A stretch of DNA of 5,355 bases from a bacterium. GTDB taxonomy: Bacteria; Babelota; Babeliae; Babelales; GCA-2401785. A model generated the notes under the pieces. The model made no database searches, was not told the DNA's origin, and saw only the letters and a list, made by a program, of their open reading frames with translations. The stretch covers positions 1 to 5,355 of the forward strand of contig DAOVOC010000067.1 in assembly GCA_030629865.1 (NCBI GenBank), in the 5' to 3' direction. Below are positions 1 through 5,233 of this stretch, in pieces. The position numbers and the translations under genes were made by a program. Positions within the stretch are counted from its first letter, which is position 1. Every line of letters starts with the position of its first letter.

Positions 1-105
1 ATAGATACAAAATTAACCTGATGCACTTCACGAAGTTTCCTTCTCCTGAAGCGTTCGAATTCAAGAATGTGTGAAGCTTATTTCAGCTTTCAGCGCAAAT
101 ACAAG
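1..105. other. Sequence downstream of uvrC, nothing firmly assigned
   Basis: No helix-hairpin-helix codons that could complete UvrC are found here in any minus frame. The in-frame continuation reaches a stop after 14 codons. A possible minus-strand start, GTG at 29-31 with AAGGA six bases before it, would run off the window edge; too short to judge. Confidence 0.3.
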
Positions 106-1974
106 TTACAAGAGGGAGTGGGCTGCCAGCTTTCGATGATACGAAATTGCAAAGTGGTGTGCATAGTCGCGCAGCGATGTTAAAAGTGCTCCTTCAATAG
201 TTTTTAGATTAAGTTTTTTACCGGTTGTCGGGAGTGTTTTAGCAAAAATTCTCTCTTCGCGTTTTGCAAGTGCGGCGCATGGGATATTTGAAATAACTTC
301 TTGCACGGCGCTCAGCTGGCCTTTGCCGCCATCGATAAGAATAAGGTTTGGCAAATCGGTTTGTGTTTTGTAGCGCCTGCTAACAATTTCTTGAAGACTG
401 GCGTAATCATTATTGCTTTGAACTGTGCGCAATTTAAAATGTCTGAATTTTGTGGAGTCTGGATTGCCATCGATAAACCTGATGCAGCTACCTACAATTT
501 GGCGGCCCTGTTGATGGGAGATATCAAAGCAATCGATGGAGTGGATGTTCTTTTTGAGCCTTAACAAATTTTTAATTGCACCGGCAGAATTAACCGCTCT
601 TTCGTGTTCTTTGTGTACCATCTCGATTGCAAGAGCGACATTGTCTGGTGGAGATTTATGTGTTGTGTCGACAACAGAGATCGCTTGTTTTTTCTTGTGC
701 CATGTTTGTAAAAAAGATTGTATAAGCTCTATGTTGTCGAGATTGAAGTTGATAAAAATGCTTTGTGGAGGAGGGAGTTTTCTGTAATAGCTTAGGAAAA
801 TATCGTTGGTGATTACGTTGTTATTTTCAGATGTCACTCCGGGCCTAGACCCGGAGTCCAGAGAGACTTTATAAGAATTGTTAACTTTGAAGTTTGAGTT
901 TTTTTTTGTTTGCACAGTGCTACTGGATCCCGGATCAAGTCCGGGATGACAATTTGAGTGTCCGGGATGACAATTTGAGTGTCCGGGATGACAATTTGAG
1001 TGTCCGGGATGACAATTTGATGTTTCATGCTGGCGATCAGTCGTATGGGAATGGTAACTTTGTATTTCTACAGTGGGATCATGGGTTTTTTGATTGTTAT
1101 TGTGTGTTGTTGCTGGATGATCTGTCTGGGTGTTTGTTATGAAAAAAATGTGTTGTTTTTTCACATGCCCTTGATGTGCAAAAAGCAGAAACATTACATT
1201 GCTTGCTGGACCCAAAATCCAAATATGGCTTATATCGCTTGTTCGAGATGAGCTTTTTACAGACTCTGCATCATGTAGCGGTCCTAACGCTTCTGCTAAA
1301 GCAGTATGCAGCAGAGAAAGAGGCCGAGCCTTTTCGAACTCCAACGAGTTGCTGTGCTGTTTAATCTTTTGTTTAAGTTTTTGCATAAATTTTTTTGGAC
1401 CACGGGTGCAAAGACTTTTTGCCTGCTGCAATCGTTTCTTGTATGCAGCGATATCAAAATTTTCTTTGCAAGTTCCTGCGCAGCGGTTCATATGATAATA
1501 AAGGCATCCACCAGATATTTTTCTGTTGCAGACTCGCAGATTAAAAGCGTTAAGTAGTGCGCTGTAAAGCGTTCTTGCGTGTGCACTTTCTGCAAACGGG
1601 CCTATGTATTTTCCTTTTCCAATGTGTGCATGTCCTCTTTTTAGTTCGAGTTTTGGCAGTGTGCCTGTTGAAAAATAGAGATACAAAAAAGGCTTGCCAG
1701 TTTTAAGAAGGACATTAAATGGTGGCTGGTGCGTTTCGATAAGTTGTGCTTCGAGAACCATGGCATCCAGCTCTGTCTTGGTTGTTCGATGTTCGATTGT
1801 GCTTGCGAGAGAGACCATGGCTGTGGTTTTTGTGTCAGAAGGATTGAGATAGTTTTTGGTGCGAGATTTTAGGTTTTTTGCTTTTCCCACATAAAGAATC
1901 GAGTTATCTGAATCACGGAAAAGGTAGACTCCCGGTGATGCCGGGAGCCTGTTAATTGTTTTTTCTAATTCCAC
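106..1974 (-). CDS. uvrC: UvrC, excinuclease ABC subunit C, with in-frame repeat insertion and no C-terminal HhH
   Basis: UvrC makes the two incisions around bulky DNA lesions after UvrA/UvrB recognition, in the cytoplasm. In the 622 residues I see an N-terminal GIY-YIG nuclease (GVYLFRD 15-21, YVGKAKNLKSR 28-38 with Arg38, Glu75), a four-cysteine cluster (Cys149, 157, 165, 169) as in Fe-S-bearing UvrC proteins, a UVR motif near 196-225 that would bind UvrB, and the RNase H-like nuclease (FDIS with Asp484, FRHFKL, LILIDGGKGQL with Asp548, RDYAHHFAI 602-610). The protein stops ten residues after HRK, so the usual tandem helix-hairpin-helix of about 60 residues is missing. No such motif appears in the downstream bases. 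Residues 282-389, normally a short loop, hold a long low-complexity insertion; 319-381 of it comes from a repeat element. The start is GTG, the only one keeping the GIY-YIG domain whole. Its G is the last base of the paraslipin stop codon. Confident in family; activity of this form is uncertain. Confidence 0.95.
   Translation of the reverse strand: MELEKTINRLPASPGVYLFRDSDNSILYVGKAKNLKSRTKNYLNPSDTKTTAMVSLASTIEHRTTKTELDAMVLEAQLIETHQPPFNVLLKTGKPFLYLYFSTGTLPKLELKRGHAHIGKGKYIGPFAESAHARTLYSALLNAFNLRVCNRKISGGCLYYHMNRCAGTCKENFDIAAYKKRLQQAKSLCTRGPKKFMQKLKQKIKQHSNSLEFEKARPLSLLHTALAEALGPLHDAESVKSSSRTSDISHIWILGPASNVMFLLFAHQGHVKKQHIFFITNTQTDHPATTHNNNQKTHDPTVEIQSYHSHTTDRQHETSNCHPGHSNCHPGHSNCHPGHSNCHPGLDPGSSSTVQTKKNSNFKVNNSYKVSLDSGSRPGVTSENNNVITNDIFLSYYRKLPPPQSIFINFNLDNIELIQSFLQTWHKKKQAISVVDTTHKSPPDNVALAIEMVHKEHERAVNSAGAIKNLLRLKKNIHSIDCFDISHQQGRQIVGSCIRFIDGNPDSTKFRHFKLRTVQSNNDYASLQEIVSRRYKTQTDLPNLILIDGGKGQLSAVQEVISNIPCAALAKREERIFAKTLPTTGKKLNLKTIEGALLTSLRDYAHHFAISYHRKLAAHSLL
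833..1020. repeat. Composite inverted-repeat element inserted in frame in uvrC
   Basis: Left arm 833-861 (perfect 8-bp stem ACTCCGGG / CCCGGAGT) and right arm 923-950 (stem ATCCCGG / CCGGGAT) are inverted relatives around a 61-bp interior. The right arm continues outward into a 21-bp tandem array to 1020. The whole is read through by uvrC as residues 319-381, with HPGLDPGSS and SLDSGSRPGV coming from the two arms. The layout matches the arms around the GIY-YIG gene but without a gene inside. Confidence 0.85.
943..1020. repeat. 21-bp tandem array in uvrC (3 full units plus 1 partial)
   Basis: Units start at 943, 964, 985 and 1006 with GGGATGACAATTTG followed by AGTGTCC; the last is cut after 15 bases. 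The full units are identical. The 21-bp period is seven codons, so copy number can change without breaking the uvrC frame. It encodes the repeated peptide NCHPGHS. Confidence 0.95.
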
Positions 1975-2966
1975 TATTTTCCTACGGCTGACTTCCCTTG
2001 TGCAAAAATCTCTTTGATTCCAGCCACAGAACCCATCAGTCCACTTGCTTCGTAAGGAAGAATAATCAGTTTGCCATCCTTGCCTTGTGTCATTTCTGAC
2101 AGTGCTTTGATGTAGTTGGTGGCAATGATGTAAGAAGATGGATCTTTGCCAGGCAGGGCATCTGCAATAACGCGGATTGCTTCAGATTCAGCTTTTGCAA
2201 CCATAAGACGTGCCTTTGCTTCACCTTCTGCACGTTCTAGCCTTGCTTGTTTTGCGCCTTCTGCAGTCAAAATTGCTGCCTGTTTTTCGCCTTGAGCTTC
2301 AAGTATTAATGCGCGTTTATCACGCTCTGCGCGCATTTGTTTTTCCATAGCTTGGCGGATATCAATTGGCGGAGTGACTTCTTGTAGCTCAACACGGTTA
2401 ACCTTGACACCCCATTTGTCAGTTGCTTCGTCCAGAGTTTCGGTTAGTTTTGTGTTAATAAGGTCTCGAGAGCTCAAGCTTTCATCCAAGTCCATCGATC
2501 CGATAACGTCACGAAGTTTTGTCTGTGTCAGCTTTTCGATTGCTTCAGGCAAGTTATTTATTCGGTAGATGGCCCATTTGGGATCAGTGATTTGGTAATA
2601 AAGCAGTGCGTTGATTTCCATGGTGACGTTGTCTTTTGTAATAACGTTTTGTTTCGGAAAGTCGTAAACAGCTTCGCGAAGATCTATACGATTTTTTGTT
2701 GTTGTGTATCGGTAAGTGCGCCTTCCTGAAGGGTCTTGTTTTACAAATGTCCATACTACCGAACGTGGATGGTCAAAAAACGGGATTACAAAGTGGATGC
2801 CAGGGTGCAAAATTCTATGGAATTTACCAAGGCGTTCGATGATGACAACTTCAGCTTGGCCGATAATGTAGGTTGCCTTTGCCAAAATGATCATTAAAAA
2901 AAGGGTTGATGCTGCAATCAGGATAAGAAAGCCGCCAATAAATGCTCCGTTGAATGTGCAGGTCAT
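1974..2966 (-). CDS. qmcA: SPFH/band 7 membrane protein, paraslipin (QmcA-like)
   Basis: Stomatin-like protein of the paraslipin branch, 330 residues (E. coli QmcA is about 305). These proteins form large oligomers on the membrane and are linked to membrane microdomains and protein quality control; the exact role is not settled. Visible parts are one N-terminal membrane segment (about 9-30), the SPFH domain (about 35-200, with QAEVVIIERLGKF, HPGIHFVIPF, LREAVYDFPKQNVITKDN and DKWGVKVNRVELQEV), then an alanine/glutamate-rich coiled coil (about 205-265) and a C-terminal stretch IIATNYIKALSEM to LPYEASGLMGS. Residues 74-92 form an insertion before LRE that I believe also occurs in other paraslipins. 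The ATG has an AAGGA site five bases upstream. An NfeD-family gene lies upstream on the same strand, as expected for this pair, but 383 bp of repeat-bearing spacer separates them. Downstream it overlaps uvrC by one base. The symbol is given by similarity. Confidence 0.93.
   Translation of the reverse strand: MTCTFNGAFIGGFLILIAASTLFLMIILAKATYIIGQAEVVIIERLGKFHRILHPGIHFVIPFFDHPRSVVWTFVKQDPSGRRTYRYTTTKNRIDLREAVYDFPKQNVITKDNVTMEINALLYYQITDPKWAIYRINNLPEAIEKLTQTKLRDVIGSMDLDESLSSRDLINTKLTETLDEATDKWGVKVNRVELQEVTPPIDIRQAMEKQMRAERDKRALILEAQGEKQAAILTAEGAKQARLERAEGEAKARLMVAKAESEAIRVIADALPGKDPSSYIIATNYIKALSEMTQGKDGKLIILPYEASGLMGSVAGIKEIFAQGKSAVGK
1980..1983 (-). promoter_or_regulatory. Ribosome-binding site of uvrC
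   Basis: AGGA, five bases before the GTG, lies within the last codons of the paraslipin gene. Together with the TAGTG stop/start overlap it supports GTG as the true start and suggests uvrC is translated by coupling. Confidence 0.7.
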
Positions 2967-2971
2967 GATAT

Positions 2972-2976
2972 TCCTT
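2972..2976 (-). promoter_or_regulatory. Ribosome-binding site of the paraslipin gene
   Basis: AAGGA, five bases upstream of the ATG at 2966. It fixes that start. Confidence 0.75.
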
Positions 2977-3070
2977 ATTAGTAGTGTGTTTTAAAATCAT
3001 TACTTATTTAAAAGTTGTATGTCTTTTCCTATTTTTGTCACTCCGGTCATTAAATTGAATATATGTAATC

Positions 3071-3252
3071 TCCTTTGTCATCCCAGCCTCAGAGGTGGGA
3101 TCCAGGCCAATAAAATATTCATAGGCGGGTTGCTGTCATAGGAAATAGAGTGAATTTTTTTATATTTAAATTCTTTGGCAATCCTAACACAGGCACTTTT
3201 TATAAATGTTTTTCGGCCTGGATCCCACGTCAAAGCCTGGGATGACAGAGGA
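3071..3252. repeat. Empty inverted-repeat element between nfeD and the paraslipin gene
   Basis: Left arm 3077-3108 and right arm 3215-3246 are 32-bp inverted copies, identical at 28 of 32 positions, both with GGCCTGGATCCCAC on the inner side and CTGGGATGAC on the outer side. Similarity continues a few bases outward to 3071 and 3252 (TCCT.TGTCATCCC). The 106-bp interior is A/T-rich with no credible gene. A partial unit GTCACTCCGGTCA lies at 3037-3049. It sits in the 383-bp gap 2967-3349, which holds nothing else I recognise. Confidence 0.88.
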
Positions 3253-3349
3253 ATGTCTATTAATTTCTTTTATAAAAAACATATTTCACTCTTTATTTAT
3301 GTGACAACACCGCTTTTACTTTTACTCGGTGGCATGATACTTCCTCCTC

Positions 3350-3826
3350 TTATTGTTGAATGGCTTTGACGATGAGCTTGTTGCCTTCGATTCGAATTAC
3401 GCGTACCAGTGTTCCGAGTGCAAGAGGATTTGAGTCGTATGCTTTGGCAGACCATGTTTCTCCGCCAACTTTTACCGATCCTGTGCCATTTTGTACAAGT
3501 TTGCGGGTAACGGTTCCATGAAGGCCTGTCATTGTGCCAACGTTGGTTGCCTCATAGCTCGAAAGGCCATCTCGTTTAAGCCAGCGTTGGATTATAAAAA
3601 ATGCAGCTATGCTGCTAAAAAGACCCAGTGTGCACTGCCAGGTGAAAGAAGTATCTAAAAAAGCTGCAGCGGCTGCTACAGCAGAACCTAGTGCAAATGA
3701 GATGAAAAAAAACAAACCTGGAACGGCAGCTTCAAGAAGAAGGAACGCGAGAGCTGCTATCAACCACAGGTACGGTGTGTATATTGTTAATGTAGCCGTG
3801 TTTAGAAGAGTTGTCAGTATTTTCAT
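3350..3826 (-). CDS. nfeD: NfeD-family membrane protein (short form, partner of SPFH protein)
   Basis: 158-residue NfeD-family protein of the short, protease-less type (like E. coli YbbK). It has three hydrophobic segments (about 18-34, 37-57 and 63-81) followed by a soluble domain at about 97-157 (GLHGTV, GSVKVGGETWSAKA, GTLVRVIRIEGNKLIVK), which matches the OB-fold of this family. The family typically sits beside a stomatin/paraslipin gene and the OB-fold is thought to meet the SPFH protein at the membrane; the neighbour at 1974-2966 fits. The start is ATG with a weak GAGG site six bases upstream. The bases around the start (3810-3839) are repeated at 4541-4570 near the end of the amidase gene, where the ribosome site is a perfect AAGGAGG. 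The gene may therefore have once followed the amidase directly and now uses a duplicated, weaker start region. The symbol is at family level. Confidence 0.88.
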   Translation of the reverse strand: MKILTTLLNTATLTIYTPYLWLIAALAFLLLEAAVPGLFFFISFALGSAVAAAAAFLDTSFTWQCTLGLFSSIAAFFIIQRWLKRDGLSSYEATNVGTMTGLHGTVTRKLVQNGTGSVKVGGETWSAKAYDSNPLALGTLVRVIRIEGNKLIVKAIQQ

Positions 3827-3839
3827 GGTAGACCTCGTT
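3810..3839. repeat. Direct repeat copy at the nfeD start (partner 4541-4570)
   Basis: The 30 bp match 4541-4570 at 28 positions, and 27 bp (3810-3836) match at 26. The repeat holds the nfeD ribosome site, the TCTACC spacer, the ATG and the next codons (MKILT). The match stops sharply on both sides. It resembles a long target-site duplication or a recombination footprint. Confidence 0.85.
3833..3836 (-). promoter_or_regulatory. Weak ribosome-binding site of nfeD
   Basis: GAGG, six bases before the ATG. The duplicate at 4541-4570 has the full AAGGAGG in the same place, so this site looks weakened by one substitution. Confidence 0.6.
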
Positions 3840-3891
3840 ATTTCTAATTATCTGTTTCTGGTTTTGTTTTTTTTTCCACTTATTTAAGTTT

Positions 3892-4038
3892 TCAATCTCG
3901 TAACCCTAGTTTGTCATCCCGCACTTCCAAATTGTCATCCCGCACTTTCAAATTGTCATCCCGCACTTCCAAATTGTCATCCCGCACTTCCAAATTGTCA
4001 TCCCGCACTTCCAAATTGTCATCCCGCAACCCCAAATT
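3892..4038. repeat. 21-bp tandem array left of the GIY-YIG gene (6 units plus 1 decayed)
   Basis: Six consecutive 21-bp units start at 3913, 3934, 3955, 3976, 3997 and 4018, each beginning GTCATCCCGCA; the next period (4039) is the hairpin arm itself. Units 1, 3, 4 and 5 are identical, unit 2 has one change, and unit 6 has AACCCC in place of ACTTCC. A decayed seventh unit at 3892-3912 matches unit 6 at 14 of 21 positions. On the minus strand the unit reads GGGATGACAATTTG plus seven locus-specific bases. The array begins about 65 bp upstream of the nfeD start and may influence its expression. Confidence 0.95.
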
Positions 4039-4070
4039 GTCATCCCGGACTTGATCCGGGATCTTTTCCG
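4039..4070. repeat. Left inverted arm/hairpin of the GIY-YIG cassette
   Basis: 32-bp arm containing a perfect hairpin, ATCCCGGA - CTTGA - TCCGGGAT, followed inward by CTTTTCCG. Its reverse complement matches 4397-4429 except for two mismatches and one extra base in the loop. It supplies the stop codon and the last residues of the GIY-YIG gene. Confidence 0.9.
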
Positions 4071-4354
4071 CATATCTCTGGATAGAGGTCTTTCCATGTT
4101 GGATTATTTTTTTCAACCAAATCAATTTTCCAATTGCGTTTCCAATTTTTTAGTTTCTTTTCATATGAAATTGCAGAATGAATATCAGTTGTTACTTCAT
4201 AGTGGACAAGAATATGAGTTTTATATTTGCAAGTAAAACCTTCGACTTTTCTTTTATGGTGTTCTTGAACTCTACGAACTAAGTTATTTGTTACGCCAGT
4301 GTAGAGTACTCCTCTGGGGCGGTTTGTCATTATGTACACACAGTATATTTTCAT
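4040..4354 (-). CDS. Small stand-alone GIY-YIG nuclease (UvrC N-domain-like, UPF0213 type)
   Basis: 104-residue single-domain protein of the GIY-YIG superfamily. The key residues are intact: VYIM (6-9) as the GIY strand, LYTG (17-20) as the YIG strand, RR at 27-28 carrying the conserved arginine, Glu65 in YEKKLKNWKR as metal ligand, and Asn84 in EKNNP. An active DNA nuclease is plausible; its target is unknown. The final residues KDPGSSPG and the stop TGA are encoded by the hairpin repeat at 4039-4070, so the native C-terminus probably ended near WKDLYPEI. The gene fills the space between two inverted arms (4039-4070 and 4397-4429). I see no good ribosome site before the ATG. Genes of this type are, as I recall, often multicopy and next to similar palindromes in other bacteria, which suggests a link with repeat spread. 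That is an inference. It could also be a simple housekeeping or accessory nuclease. Confidence 0.88.
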   Translation of the reverse strand: MKIYCVYIMTNRPRGVLYTGVTNNLVRRVQEHHKRKVEGFTCKYKTHILVHYEVTTDIHSAISYEKKLKNWKRNWKIDLVEKNNPTWKDLYPEICGKDPGSSPG

Positions 4355-4396
4355 AATTATTTAACATCTTAATAAAGTCAAAATTTTCTAAAACAA

Positions 4397-4429
4397 CGGA
4401 AAAGATCCCGGATCGGGGTCCGGGATGAC
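4397..4429. repeat. Right inverted arm/hairpin of the GIY-YIG cassette
   Basis: 33-bp arm beginning CGGAAAAGATCCCGGATC and ending GTCCGGGATGAC. It is the inverted partner of 4039-4070. It forms a perfect 8-bp stem, ATCCCGGA with TCCGGGAT, around a TCGGGG loop. It lies 42 bp upstream of the GIY-YIG start codon, so it is in the leader of that gene. Confidence 0.9.
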
Positions 4430-4450
4430 AAATAAGTTGCTCGGGATGAC
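4422..4450. repeat. Short 21-bp array on the right side of the GIY-YIG cassette
   Basis: GGGATGAC occurs at 4422 and again at 4443, exactly 21 bp apart, followed each time by AA and A/T-rich bases. This is the same period and the same core as the arrays at 943-1020 and 3913-4038, on the outward side of the hairpin arm, but more diverged. Confidence 0.75.
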
Positions 4451-4507
4451 AAAATAGGCGCCCAAGACAGTAAAGCAGTGGGCCAGGCCAACAAATAGTT
4501 AGAGTTT

Positions 4508-5233
4508 TTAATGAAGTACAGTCGGAATGTTGGATGATAGGTTATCAGTATTTTCATGGTAGACCTCCTTGAGAGCTGTAAGAATCGCCTGCGCACAAGG
4601 CTTGGTCAGTCCCTTGTACATCTCATCTTGACAAATTCCCGCCTCGATGGCAATTGCGGGTGCTAGAATTCCTGCATGGGCCGCCAAGGGGATGCCAAAA
4701 ACGCCGGTGCATTGACAAAAAGGTTTGTTTTCTGTGTTTTTCAATACGGTTTCCATCTTGTTGGCCATTGCTTTGGTTAAATGGATATTTTTTAGGTGCG
4801 ATTTATATAAAGGAATAATTTGTAGAGCATCTGTCTTGCGTAGGGAAAAGTCTAAAAATGGATCGCGCACTAGGTGAAACAGCGATATTTGCGGGTTTGG
4901 CTTTTGCTGAGCGTACAAATGAAGACTTATAAATAGATCTGCGTCAAGCCTGTTGGAAAATTGGGCAATTTGTAGTGGTTCCAACTTTTCGTTTGGTCTG
5001 TGGGAAAGAATTACTTCGATGCCATCTCTATTTTCCAGCTCTTTTTTTAGGTCCTGTGTCCACTGGAAGGCCGTTCCTCGTTCGTAAGAAGAATTTAGAT
5101 CTCGCCCTCGGTTTGCAGAATCGCCTGCCGGGCTAAGCATTATAATAATTGGTTGGCAGTATTTAAGAGGTGTAAAAATTATAAAAAACATAAAAAGTGC
5201 TAAAAAGACGCGTTTTTTTATTTTTGTTTGCAT
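4508..5233 (-). CDS. N-acetylmuramoyl-L-alanine amidase (Amidase_3-like), divergent zinc site
   Basis: Amidase_3-like protein that would cut the bond between muramic acid and the stem peptide of peptidoglycan, outside the cytoplasmic membrane. I chose the ATG at 5233 (241 residues) because it starts a clear signal or anchor: MQTKIKK, then a hydrophobic run to PLKYC. The frame is open to 5341 (277 residues, alternative ATGs at 5341 and 5266), but that part looks non-coding and none of the starts has a good ribosome site. Numbering from the longest frame: strand IIIMLSPAGD (65-74), Glu87 in SYERG, HRPNEKLEPL (114-123), ADLFISLH with His141, and PAIAIEAG with Glu233, the likely catalytic glutamate. 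The first zinc histidine of the usual DPGHGG loop is absent; the loop reads SPAGDS. This may be a family variant or a loss of activity. The last residues overlap the duplicated nfeD start region, so the C-terminus may have been changed by insertion. Confidence 0.72.
   Translation of the reverse strand: MQTKIKKRVFLALFMFFIIFTPLKYCQPIIIMLSPAGDSANRGRDLNSSYERGTAFQWTQDLKKELENRDGIEVILSHRPNEKLEPLQIAQFSNRLDADLFISLHLYAQQKPNPQISLFHLVRDPFLDFSLRKTDALQIIPLYKSHLKNIHLTKAMANKMETVLKNTENKPFCQCTGVFGIPLAAHAGILAPAIAIEAGICQDEMYKGLTKPCAQAILTALKEVYHENTDNLSSNIPTVLH
4541..4570. repeat. Direct repeat copy inside the amidase 3' end, with orphan nfeD-type start
   Basis: This copy lies in the amidase coding region and on the minus strand reads AAGGAGG, six bases, ATGAAAATACTGAT. 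It is a perfect ribosome-binding site and start that now leads into a short frame (MKILITYHP, then repeat-derived sequence to 4378). Because this copy has the better Shine-Dalgarno, I infer it marks the original amidase-nfeD junction, with nfeD moved away by the cassette. Confidence 0.75.

Larger units (their letters stand above)
3840..4540. mobile_element. Putative GIY-YIG cassette with inverted hairpin ends and flanking direct repeats
   Basis: About 700 bp lie between two copies of a 30-bp direct repeat (3810-3839 and 4541-4570, 28 of 30 identical). Inside are, in order, a T-rich stretch (3840-3890), a 21-bp tandem array (3892-4038), an inverted arm (4039-4070), the GIY-YIG gene, the second arm (4397-4429), two shorter array units (4422-4450) and about 90 bp of other sequence that now encodes the last residues of the amidase. 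The symmetric layout and the duplicated nfeD start region are what insertion would leave. No transposase or integrase of known type is present. The core element is probably 3892-4450 and the outer limits are uncertain. Origin by insertion is inferred. Confidence 0.5.

Noticed and set aside
301..787. Plus-strand frames of 83-87 codons
   Set aside because: They lie antisense to the conserved RNase H-like part of uvrC and have no recognisable features.
834..1142. Frames on both strands with IVIPDTQ or VRDDNLS repeats
   Set aside because: Shadows of the tandem array inside uvrC. The uvrC frame is the one with conserved domains on both sides.
3175..3369. Plus-strand frame with a hydrophobic C-terminal stretch
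   Set aside because: Starts with TTG without a ribosome site, passes through a repeat arm and runs into the nfeD 3' end; likely chance.
3892..4038. CRISPR array
   Set aside because: Units of 21 bp are directly abutting, nearly identical throughout and have no unique spacers or cas genes nearby.
3892..4125. Minus-strand frame encoding repeated RDDNLEV peptides
   Set aside because: It is only the translation of the 21-bp array and overlaps the GIY-YIG gene; the peptide repeat follows from the 21-bp period.
4378..4596. 72-residue minus-strand frame containing MKILITYHP
   Set aside because: It starts like NfeD only because of the 30-bp duplication, then runs into repeat sequence; not a working gene, at most a relic.
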